Of a DNA stretch of 5,930 nt, positions 1 to 5,202 are shown one piece after another (position 1 is the first letter of the stretch; each line of letters starts with the position of its first letter). Source of the stretch: Deltaproteobacteria bacterium (lineage in GTDB: Bacteria; Desulfobacterota_C; Deferrisomatia; Deferrisomatales; JACRMM01); NCBI GenBank assembly GCA_016218905.1, contig JACRCS010000602.1, forward strand, positions 1 through 5,930, read 5' to 3'. The notes under the pieces are model-generated. The model searched no databases and was not told the DNA's origin. It worked only from the letters and a program-made list of their open reading frames with translations. Both the position numbers and the translations under genes were made by a program.

Positions 1-109
1 GGCCGTTGTGTCCTCTCCATTCGTAGTAGCGATCGCACGGCCGCAGCATCCCGCGGATGGAGTAGAGCACTGCGAGAAAGCGCTTTAGCGAACTGAACGC
101 GAGAAACAC
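1..109 (-). CDS. Possible 5' part of an unrecognised minus-strand gene, cut by the left edge
   Basis: A minus-strand frame is open from the window edge up to a stop at about 158-160. The only upstream start I see is a GTG at 109-107, giving 36 residues before the edge; an in-frame ATG lies at 49-47. The peptide starts with a hydrophobic/basic stretch (MFLAFSSLKRFLAVLYSIRG) and continues with an aromatic, charged part containing CDRYYEWRGHN. About three quarters of its third codon positions are G or C, more than in the two plus-strand frames that are also open here and end at 88 and 96. No Shine-Dalgarno precedes the GTG. I recognise no family. If real, the gene is divergent from the one starting at 479. 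The competing plus-strand frames could instead be the tail of a gene entering from the left. Confidence 0.25.
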   Translation of the reverse strand, partial: MFLAFSSLKRFLAVLYSIRGMLRPCDRYYEWRGHNG

Positions 110-183
110 GGGGGGCTTTCGCCCGAGCGCCGGGGCCCGGGTGGAGGAATCCGGCCGCTAGAGTACGGCCTTTCCGGTACAGG

Positions 184-203
184 CATCCCGGGTGCACGGG
201 ATG
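184..203. repeat. Perfect 7-bp inverted repeat with 6-base loop
   Basis: CATCCCG (184-190) and CGGGATG (197-203) are exact reverse complements around the loop GGTGCA. No T-run follows, so it does not look like an intrinsic terminator. It could be an RNA hairpin in a leader or a protein-binding palindrome, and no function can be assigned. A smaller version of the same motif, CATCC-CGC-GGATG, lies at 47-59. Confidence 0.5.
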
Positions 204-387
204 GTCGCGGTGGCCGAGTGAGGATACGCTCACTTTTGCGGCATCCGAGCAAAAAGGCGCGCCGCTTCTGGGTCAATGCCGCCGAAGCCCTACGGCGCGG
301 CCCTGGTCGGGGGCGACATCGCAGCGGTCGAGAAGCCGCCGGCCCGCGTGGACGACAGGTTCAAGCTCTGCTGCGGAAGAGGCTGGA

Positions 388-403
388 GCAGGAGAGCAGG
401 AGA
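388..403 (+). repeat. Two tandem copies of an 8-base unit
   Basis: GCAGGAGA occurs twice head to tail (388-395 and 396-403) in a purine-rich stretch upstream of the gene at 479. The string GCAGGAGAGAT at 396-406 recurs at 533-543 inside that gene. Two copies are too few to mean much. The unit resembles a ribosome-binding sequence, but no start codon that I favour follows it. Confidence 0.4.
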
Positions 404-468
404 GATGATAGGAGCGCGGCCCCGAGGCGAGGCCGGGGCTTTCGAGACGGTGCATCACCCGGGTCTTC

Positions 469-474
469 AGGAGG
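469..474 (+). promoter_or_regulatory. Shine-Dalgarno AGGAGG setting the start at 479
   Basis: AGGAGG ends four bases before ATG 479. This picks that ATG over the upstream in-frame GTG at 218, which would add an 87-residue Arg-rich extension with no protein-like character. The spacing is a little shorter than usual. Confidence 0.7.
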
Positions 475-478
475 CAGC

Positions 479-892
479 ATGGCGAACCGCACCGGGCGAG
501 CCCAGTCGACGCACGACGGGGTGATTGCAGCAGCAGGAGAGATTTACAGGCGGGCTAACAAAGCCGTATGGCTGAATCCGGGCAGCGAGAAGAACAAGCC
601 ATGGAGCGGTCAGTACATCGACATCATTGTGGCGGCCAACCGCAACAGACACGACGCTGTCTGGGTGATCGAAGTCGAGACCGATGACTCGGTCTCGGAA
701 CTGGAGGCCAAAGACGAGTGGACGGGCTACGCAACTGCGTTTTCCAACTGGTGCCTGGCAGTCCAGGAAGGATCTGAGGAGAAGGCCAGGGCGCTGCTCG
801 ATGAGTTGCAGATTTCGAATTGCGCGGTCATCACCTGGCAGAACACGGCCGACGGCAAATACGCGTTCTCGGGATTGCCTGGCCTGACCTGA
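479..892 (+). CDS. Small restriction-endonuclease-like (PD-(D/E)xK-fold-like) hypothetical protein
   Basis: The product is 137 residues, soluble, with no signal peptide or membrane segment. The order of elements resembles the PD-(D/E)xK nuclease fold: an N-terminal helix with Glu21, a strand with Asp48 (QYIDIIVA, 46-52), then a strand VWVIEVET (61-68). Glu65 and Glu67 sit where such nucleases carry (D/E)-x-K. Helices follow (SELEAKDEWTGYA), then a strand WCLAV and a late strand CAVITW. The usual Lys is replaced by Glu67, so catalysis is uncertain; it may be a non-catalytic relative or use a shifted residue. The start is set by AGGAGG at 469-474. Base composition looks lower in GC (upper 50s %) than its neighbours, so it may have been acquired by transfer. 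It ends 38 bases before the Pal-like gene. I infer the fold from pattern only and know no specific function or partner. The coding call is firmer than the family call. Confidence 0.7.
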   Translation: MANRTGRAQSTHDGVIAAAGEIYRRANKAVWLNPGSEKNKPWSGQYIDIIVAANRNRHDAVWVIEVETDDSVSELEAKDEWTGYATAFSNWCLAVQEGSEEKARALLDELQISNCAVITWQNTADGKYAFSGLPGLT

Positions 893-918
893 ACGAATCC
901 GACACATCTCCATCGCCC

Positions 919-924
919 AGGAGG
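919..924 (+). promoter_or_regulatory. Shine-Dalgarno AGGAGG for the Pal-like gene
   Basis: AGGAGG lies six bases before ATG 931. It decides against the upstream in-frame ATG at 820, which lies inside the preceding gene and would bury the signal peptide 37 residues in. Confidence 0.85.
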
Positions 925-930
925 ACCACT

Positions 931-1614
931 ATGAAATCACTACACTTCTACCTTCCCCTCCTTCTCACCGCAGCCTCTCTCTTATCCGTCACCGGCTGTG
1001 CCAAGAAGCAGGTCCTCTCCACAGCCGGTCAGGCCACCCCTGCCGCGGGCGCCCCGGCGGCACCTTTACCCGCCCCGGAGTCGGGGGCTCCAGTCGTCGG
1101 ACCCGAGATGCGGGAGCAGAGACTTCCCGCGCCGGCTGTAGCCGACCCACGGCCCCAGGCCGGGATGGCGGAAGCACTCCCTCGCGCCGGCACTCAAGAG
1201 CGCCGCGTTGCACCGCCTCCGGGGACCGGAGCCGCCGAACCTGCTCCCGACCGAGCCGTCGCCAGCCGCCGGACGCCCTCCGGGCTCGAGCGCGTGTACT
1301 TCGACTTCGACCAAGCGACCCTTCCGCCTGCGGCGAGACAGACCCTCGCGACCAACGCGGAGTATCTGAGAGCCAGTCAGGGGACCCGGATCCTCATCGA
1401 GGGGCACTGCGACGAACGGGGGACCACCGGGTACAACCTCGCCCTCGGGGAGAAGCGGGCCAGGGCCGTTCAGCGGTACCTGATGGACGTTGGGATCGAC
1501 CCGAACCGCATCAGCATTGTCACTTACGGAGAGGAGGTCCCCCTCGACCCGCGCCACCGTGAGGAAGCCTGGGCGAAGAACCGGCGAGCGGAGTTCGTGA
1601 AGGTGAGGGATTGA
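931..1614 (+). CDS. pal: Pal-like peptidoglycan-associated outer-membrane lipoprotein (OmpA C-terminal domain)
   Basis: The 227-residue product is a lipoprotein that should sit in the outer membrane and hold peptidoglycan non-covalently. The signal peptide has Lys2, a hydrophobic core (5-19) and a lipobox V20-T21-G22-C23, so Cys23 becomes the lipidated N-terminus. Residues 24-30 form a short polar stretch. Residues about 31-115 are a Pro/Ala/Gly/Arg-rich linker, longer than in E. coli Pal (173-residue precursor). The OmpA-like domain spans about 119-225: VYFDFDQATL (122-131), then the Pal signature GHCDERGTTGYNLALGEKRA (158-177), then NRRAEF (217-222). Asp161 and Arg176 match the two residues that grip diaminopimelate in OmpA/Pal. 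In most Gram-negatives pal ends a tolQRA-tolB operon in the Tol-Pal division system. No tol gene is visible here, so this may be an extra or relocated paralogue. The sensor kinase gene starts 21 bases downstream, suggesting a shared transcript. Confidence 0.92.
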   Translation: MKSLHFYLPLLLTAASLLSVTGCAKKQVLSTAGQATPAAGAPAAPLPAPESGAPVVGPEMREQRLPAPAVADPRPQAGMAEALPRAGTQERRVAPPPGTGAAEPAPDRAVASRRTPSGLERVYFDFDQATLPPAARQTLATNAEYLRASQGTRILIEGHCDERGTTGYNLALGEKRARAVQRYLMDVGIDPNRISIVTYGEEVPLDPRHREEAWAKNRRAEFVKVRD

Positions 1615-1624
1615 GAAGGTCCCG

Positions 1625-1630
1625 AGGAGG
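1625..1630 (+). promoter_or_regulatory. Shine-Dalgarno AGGAGG favouring a TTG start at 1636
   Basis: AGGAGG ends five bases before TTG 1636, which is ideal spacing. The alternative ATG at 1792, placed just before the first membrane segment, has no comparable ribosome-binding sequence. This is the main reason to annotate the kinase from the TTG. Confidence 0.65.
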
Positions 1631-1635
1631 AAACG

Positions 1636-3141
1636 TTGACCGTCTCCCGCTCGATGACGAGGGGTCCTGGCGTTCGCGGGCATCCGCCTGTCCTGCTAGA
1701 CTACGAGCGCTCCGGATTGACTCCACGAGGCGCGGGCAGCTTCGCCCTCCGACTGCCGTGGACGAGGGAGCTGCCGCGGACCGGTCAAAGCATGAGAGCT
1801 CGACACCGCACCTGGCCCGTCCTGGTGATGGGCTTCGGCCTCTTGATCGCGCTCATTGCCTTTCTGGGTCTGAGCGCCTTCCGCGACGCCAGCCGCATTC
1901 GGAGCGAGATGCGCTCCATCCGGTCCGCAGCCCGCCAAGGAGCCGGAGTCCTAGCCGCCATCCAGTCGAAGACCCTCGAGTCCGCCATTCTGGTCCGCGA
2001 CTACCTCGTGAGCTCCGAAAGCCTTCCGCCCGAACAAGCGCGCCTGGAGCTGAGGGAGATCCGCTCGGCGGTGGACGCGGACCTGGTCAAACTCAGGAAT
2101 CCTCGGCGTACCGGCGGAACGGACTCCATTGACGAGCTGAGCCGGGAGCTCGACCAGTACTGGGGCTCGCTCGAGCAGATCCTCGCCTGGACCGGGACTC
2201 AGGGACGCGGCCAGCGGGCGACCTTTCTCCGGCAGGAGGTCGTCCCCCGAAGGCTTGCCGTGCTCTCTCTGGCTCAACGAGTCGGTCAGCTCTCCGAGGA
2301 GAACCTCCGAAAGGAGAGTGAGCGGATGGAGGAGAGCCGGGCCGAGCACCTCCACGCCGTTCGAAGGAACCTGGTCCTTGCCCTCCTCTTGGCGTTCAGC
2401 GTCGCTTGCTTCAGCATCGCTCGCACGTCCCACCTGGAGCGGCACTCCATGCGGGAGCGGGAGCGGGCGGAAGATGCTGAGGAGGAGCTCCGGAAACTCT
2501 CCCATAAGCTCCTCCACGCCCAGGAGGAGGAGAGAAAGTCCATTTCGAGAGAGCTCCACGACGAGATCGGGCAGAAGCTGACGGCGCTGCGATTGTCGAT
2601 CGGCCGTCTGGATCGGCTACGTTCGGGCGCCGACGCCGACTACCAGGCGCAGGTAGCCGAGTCGAAGGACCTCGCCGAGAACGCGCTGCGAACCGCCCGG
2701 GATCTCGCGATGGGGCTTCGACCTTCGATGCTGGACGATCTCGGGCTCGGACCGGCGCTGGAGTGGCAGGCCAGGGAGTTCTCCCGTCATTCGGGTGTGC
2801 CGGCCTGCGTAGAGATCTCCGGAAAGCTCGAGCAAATCCCGGAAGCCGTCCGCACGTGCGCCTACCGCGTGGCCCAGGAAGCCCTAACCAACTGCGCGCG
2901 GCACGCGCACGCGAGCTCGGTCCAGATCCTCGTGCAGGCGGAACGGAACCGTCTCCGGCTCGAAATCAGGGATGACGGCGTCGGCATGCCTCGGGAGCGC
3001 GGCCCCGGGTGCGGGCTCGGCCTGATCGGCATCGACGAGCGGGTGCGCGAGCTCGGCGGCAGGGTGAGTCTTGGTTCGGTACAGGGAAAAGGCTCCGTGG
3101 TGGCCGCGGAAATCCCCCTTTCGAAGGAAGTGCGCGGGTGA
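1636..3141 (+). CDS. Membrane sensor histidine kinase (HisKA_3/NarX-DegS type)
   Basis: The product is 501 residues from TTG 1636, or 449 from ATG 1792. It autophosphorylates in response to an unknown signal and should pass phosphate to the regulator encoded next. Order: an unusual 52-residue Pro/Arg-rich leader; membrane segment 1 (about 61-82); a helical, charged periplasmic region (about 83-243) resembling four-helix-bundle sensors such as CHASE3; membrane segment 2 (about 245-262); a short coiled coil (about 268-300); the dimerisation/phosphoacceptor helix with ELHDEIGQ, so His308 is the phosphoacceptor; and a GHKL ATPase domain. ATPase motifs are the N-box QEALTNCARHA with Asn419, the G1 box D446-DGVG-M451, and the G2 box GCGLGLIGIDERV (458-470). 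HAMP and PAS domains are absent. The ligand cannot be read from sequence. Its stop overlaps the regulator start by four bases, so translation is probably coupled. The kinase call is firm; the start is less so. Confidence 0.9.
   Translation: MTVSRSMTRGPGVRGHPPVLLDYERSGLTPRGAGSFALRLPWTRELPRTGQSMRARHRTWPVLVMGFGLLIALIAFLGLSAFRDASRIRSEMRSIRSAARQGAGVLAAIQSKTLESAILVRDYLVSSESLPPEQARLELREIRSAVDADLVKLRNPRRTGGTDSIDELSRELDQYWGSLEQILAWTGTQGRGQRATFLRQEVVPRRLAVLSLAQRVGQLSEENLRKESERMEESRAEHLHAVRRNLVLALLLAFSVACFSIARTSHLERHSMRERERAEDAEEELRKLSHKLLHAQEEERKSISRELHDEIGQKLTALRLSIGRLDRLRSGADADYQAQVAESKDLAENALRTARDLAMGLRPSMLDDLGLGPALEWQAREFSRHSGVPACVEISGKLEQIPEAVRTCAYRVAQEALTNCARHAHASSVQILVQAERNRLRLEIRDDGVGMPRERGPGCGLGLIGIDERVRELGGRVSLGSVQGKGSVVAAEIPLSKEVRG
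3124..3130 (+). promoter_or_regulatory. Shine-Dalgarno AAGGAAG for the GTG start at 3138
   Basis: The sequence lies inside the end of the kinase gene, seven bases before GTG 3138. The GTG overlaps the kinase TGA as GTGA (3138-3141). This arrangement lets ribosomes finishing the kinase restart on the regulator and keeps the two proteins in step. Confidence 0.65.
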
Positions 3142-3788
3142 GCACCACACGAGTGCTCCTGGCCGACGATCACGGGATCGTGCGCAAAGGCCTTCGCTCC
3201 CTTCTCGAGAGCGAGCCCGAAGTGCGCGTGGTCGCGGAAGCGACCGACGGAAAAGAAGCCGTGCGGCTCGCCGAAGAACTCGAGCCCGACGTGGTCATCA
3301 TGGACATTGCCATGCCGCTTCTGAACGGCATCGAGGCGACGGCACGAATCACGAAGGCCAGACCGGATACCCGGGTGATCGTCCTCAGTATGCACTCCGA
3401 CGAGAGCTACCTGGCCCGAGCGCTTACGGCCGGGGCCAAAGGATATCTCCTCAAGGAGTCGGCCGAGGAGGTGCTCGTGCGGGCGGTGGAGACGGTCATG
3501 AGCGGCAGGCCGTTCTTCAGCCCGGAGATCTCGAAGTTCCTCATGGACGACTACGTTCGCCAGCTCGAACAGCGCGGGCCCCAGGACTCGTTCGATCTGC
3601 TCACCGATCGGGAGAAAGAGATCCTTCAGTTGCTCGCCGAAGGCAAGACGAACAAGGACGTCGCGGTCCTGCTCGAGCTGAGCGTCTACACGGTCGAGAC
3701 GCATCGGACGAACTTGATGAAGAAGCTTGGTCTTCATAACACGGCCGAGATCGTCCTCTATGCCGTGCGCCGGAAGCTCGTGAGCTGA
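3138..3788 (+). CDS. NarL/FixJ-family response regulator (REC + LuxR-type HTH)
   Basis: The 216-residue product is the DNA-binding partner of the upstream kinase. The receiver domain covers about 4-121. The acidic pocket is Asp10/Asp11, the phosphoacceptor is Asp56 in VVIMDIAMP (52-60), the switch residue is Ser84 in VLSMHSDES, and the conserved lysine is Lys106 in GYLLKES. A linker of about 30 residues leads to a LuxR-type helix-turn-helix (about 153-212): LTDREKEILQLLAEGKTNKD, then the recognition region LSVYTVETHRTNLMKKLGL. All catalytic residues are present, so it should be a normal phosphorylation-activated transcription factor. GTG 3138 is the chosen start because the receiver begins immediately after it (TTRVLLADDH) and a Shine-Dalgarno precedes it. 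Upstream in-frame starts lie within the kinase gene. Its target genes are unknown; candidates include its own operon and the antiporter gene downstream. Confidence 0.95.
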   Translation: MSTTRVLLADDHGIVRKGLRSLLESEPEVRVVAEATDGKEAVRLAEELEPDVVIMDIAMPLLNGIEATARITKARPDTRVIVLSMHSDESYLARALTAGAKGYLLKESAEEVLVRAVETVMSGRPFFSPEISKFLMDDYVRQLEQRGPQDSFDLLTDREKEILQLLAEGKTNKDVAVLLELSVYTVETHRTNLMKKLGLHNTAEIVLYAVRRKLVS

Positions 3789-3984
3789 CGAGAGGCCGAC
3801 AACGACTACCGTCCCCCCCTCGCGCTCAGGCAGGCGCCGCGCCCTCTCGCGGTGACTTGGGGGCGGCGTGAGGTCTCGAGACGAGCCTCCCGTCTGCCCT
3901 CTTCTCCGGCCGCCCCCCCTTTGCAGACCTCCCGTCATCGGTGTACGGTAGCGATCCCCTCCGACTATCGAGGAATGCCGCACC
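3789..3984. other. Intergenic region with nested inverted repeats between regulator and antiporter genes
   Basis: CGAGAGG (3789-3795), right after the regulator stop, can pair with CCTCTCG (3843-3849). GGGGGCGGC (3859-3867) pairs perfectly with GCCGCCCCC (3909-3917). Inside that arm sit the palindrome GTCTCGAGAC (3873-3882) and a hairpin of GAGG-t-CTC (3870-3877) with GAGCCTC (3883-3889). GTCTGC (3892-3897) also pairs with GCAGAC (3923-3928), an alternative fold. CCTCCCGTC is directly repeated at 3886 and 3928. The large stem is followed by CCTTT, so it could be a weak terminator for the regulator operon, or a leader/attenuator of the antiporter gene. No long T-run and no known riboswitch motif is present. 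Confidence 0.45.
3859..3917 (+). terminator. Candidate terminator or leader stem-loop, 9-bp GC stem with internal hairpin
   Basis: The outer 9-bp stem is perfect and all G/C. The 41-base interior contains a second hairpin with a 5-base loop and one bulged T. After the stem come CC and TTT, which is too short for a classical intrinsic terminator. G- and C-runs also make chance pairing likely in this composition. Read it as a structured spacer whose job is unproven. Confidence 0.3.
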
Positions 3985-5202
3985 TTGGACGAGCTCCCCG
4001 TCGAATTGACATACATCCTGCTGCTCTTCGGGCTCTTCGTCGTCCCGCGGGCGCTTCAACGCTTCGGAGTTCCCACGGCTCTGACGAGCCTGGCGCTCGG
4101 CGCCTTCTCTGGAATCGGCCTGGGGCTCTTCCAGCACGACACCACGATCGAAATCCTTTCGATCTTCGGGATCGTCTCGCTCTTCCTGCTCGCCGGTCTC
4201 GAGGTCGACACGCGGGAGCTGCGGGCCGGGGCGCGGGTGATCGGGGAACACCTCGGCCTCCGGGTGGCGAGCACCGCTCTGGTCGCTTTCGTCCTCCTAA
4301 GGCTCGCCTACCTGGACGTCCGGGCGGCGGTCCTTGTCGCTCTGGCGCTCCTGACGCCTTCCACCGGCTTCATCCTCGACTCCCTCGGCACCTTCCCCGT
4401 CTCCGAGCAGGACCGCTTCTGGATCAGGTCCAAGGCGATCGCCTCGGAACTGCTGGCGCTCTTCGTTCTTTTCGTGACGGTGCAAGCGAACAGCGCCTGG
4501 CAGCTCGGGCTCTCTAGCGTGGTGCTCGCCGCCGGCGTCGCGGCCCTGCCCTTTGGCTTCCGGGGCTTCGCCCGGTGGGTGGCCCCCTTCGCCCCGCGCT
4601 CCGAGTTCTCCTTCCTGATGATCCTGGCTGTCCTCTCGGCATACGCAACGCGTACCCTCGGAGTCTACTACCTCGTGGGGGCCTTCGTCGTCGGCGTCAC
4701 CGCCCGCGGCGTCCGGGCTCGCGTACCGAACGTCTCTTCCGGCGAGACTGTGCGGGCCGTGGAGCTCTTCGCGTCCTTCTTCGTACCCTTCTACTTCTTC
4801 AGGGCGGGGACGAAGCTCAGGCCCGGGGACTTCTCCCTGGACGCGATCCTAGTGGGGATCTCGTTTCTCGCCGCCGTCATCCCTTTTCGAGTGGGCCTGG
4901 TGGCTCTCCACCGAATGCTTTCGCTGCGCCAGAGCCTCCTGGAGGCCCTCCGAGTGGCGCTGGCGCTTCAGCCGACGCTCGTCTTCACGCTCGTCATCGC
5001 CCAGAGCCTTCGGGACGAGTTCGCGCTCCCCGCGCCCTTCTTCGGCGGGCTCGTCCTCTATGCCCTGGCGAACACGACCCTTCCGAGCCTCCTGTCGCGC
5101 ATCCCGCCGCCGGCTTACGATCTGCCGTGCACCGGCGACCACGAGGACACGTCCGCTGCGGCAGTCCCCAACCACTCCTCCACAGCTCGGACCCACCCCT
5201 GA
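3985..5202 (+). CDS. CPA2-type monovalent cation:proton antiporter, membrane domain only
   Basis: The 405-residue product should be an inner-membrane exchanger of K+ or Na+ for H+ (Na_H_Exchanger family). About 12-13 hydrophobic segments run from residue 8 to about 371. Family-like landmarks are SLFLLAGLEVDTREL (65-79), the unwound-helix motif TPSTGFILDSLG (124-135), RSKAIASELLALFVLF (148-163), FFVPFYFFRAGTKL (265-278, like FFxPIFFVxxGLKL) and ALQPTLVFTLVIAQ (327-340). Where KefB/KefC-type proteins usually have Gln-Asp in the ion-binding helix, this one has Ser154-Glu155. The C-terminal TrkA_N domain of Kef channels is absent; only a short hydrophilic tail (about 376-405) follows. The TTG at 3985 has GAGGA (3970-3974) ten bases upstream. 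A nearby ATG at 3975 is in another frame, and an in-frame TTG at 4006 is possible. The last 88 bases overlap the convergent phosphatase gene. Ion specificity cannot be read. Confidence 0.88.
   Translation: MDELPVELTYILLLFGLFVVPRALQRFGVPTALTSLALGAFSGIGLGLFQHDTTIEILSIFGIVSLFLLAGLEVDTRELRAGARVIGEHLGLRVASTALVAFVLLRLAYLDVRAAVLVALALLTPSTGFILDSLGTFPVSEQDRFWIRSKAIASELLALFVLFVTVQANSAWQLGLSSVVLAAGVAALPFGFRGFARWVAPFAPRSEFSFLMILAVLSAYATRTLGVYYLVGAFVVGVTARGVRARVPNVSSGETVRAVELFASFFVPFYFFRAGTKLRPGDFSLDAILVGISFLAAVIPFRVGLVALHRMLSLRQSLLEALRVALALQPTLVFTLVIAQSLRDEFALPAPFFGGLVLYALANTTLPSLLSRIPPPAYDLPCTGDHEDTSAAAVPNHSSTARTHP
5115..5202. other. 88-base tail-to-tail overlap of convergent genes
   Basis: The plus-strand antiporter stops at 5200-5202 and the minus-strand phosphatase stops at 5117-5115, so 88 bases code on both strands. 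The phosphatase's family-conserved part ends near 5160 and the antiporter's last membrane segment ends near 5097. Both overlapping tails are therefore probably dispensable run-on extensions. There is no room for a conventional terminator between the genes. Confidence 0.85.

Larger units (their letters stand above)
110..478. other. Intergenic region with small hairpins; no convincing gene
   Basis: About 370 bases precede the first well-supported gene. Long frames cross this stretch on both strands, but their products are Arg/Pro/Gly-rich and look like high-GC artefacts. Visible structure: a perfect 7-bp hairpin at 184-203; a 6-bp inverted repeat TTTTGC/GCAAAA at 234-239 and 249-254; an 8-base tandem repeat GCAGGAGA at 388-403; and a GC-rich 6-bp stem at 419-424/434-439 followed by three Ts. 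Between 276 and about 371 one plus frame has almost only G or C at third positions, which could be a gene remnant. I find no clear promoter and no match to the riboswitch or RNA-gene consensus motifs I know (RNase P, tmRNA, SRP RNA, cobalamin and glycine riboswitches). Confidence 0.6.

Noticed and set aside
205..290. tRNA-like string GGTGGCCGAGTG near 210-220
   Set aside because: It resembles the 5' part of a Ser/Leu tRNA, but no acceptor stem, anticodon arm or T-loop (GTTCGAATC type) follows at the right distance.
419..442. Hairpin GCCCCG/CGGGGC followed by TTT as a terminator
   Set aside because: The stem is only 6 bp with a 9-base loop and three Ts, and it lies just upstream of the start at 479; not convincing.
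218..478. N-terminal extension of the nuclease-like protein from GTG 218
   Set aside because: The 87 extra residues are Arg-rich with no protein-like pattern, and AGGAGG at 469-474 places the start at 479.
3920..3949. Possible promoter TTTGCA - 18 bases - TACGGT before the antiporter
   Set aside because: It matches the sigma-70 consensus only 4/6 and 3/6, which is within chance for this region, and the organism's promoter consensus is unknown.
2862..4016. Long minus-strand frame of 384 residues opposite the kinase and regulator genes
   Set aside because: It lies antisense to two genes with clear catalytic motifs and has no recognisable domain; typical of high-GC DNA.
3852..4517. Plus-strand frame of 221 residues, including ATG 3975, next to the antiporter start
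   Set aside because: It is out of frame with the antiporter, gives Arg/Pro-rich sequence, and lies over a segment whose other frame encodes clear membrane helices.
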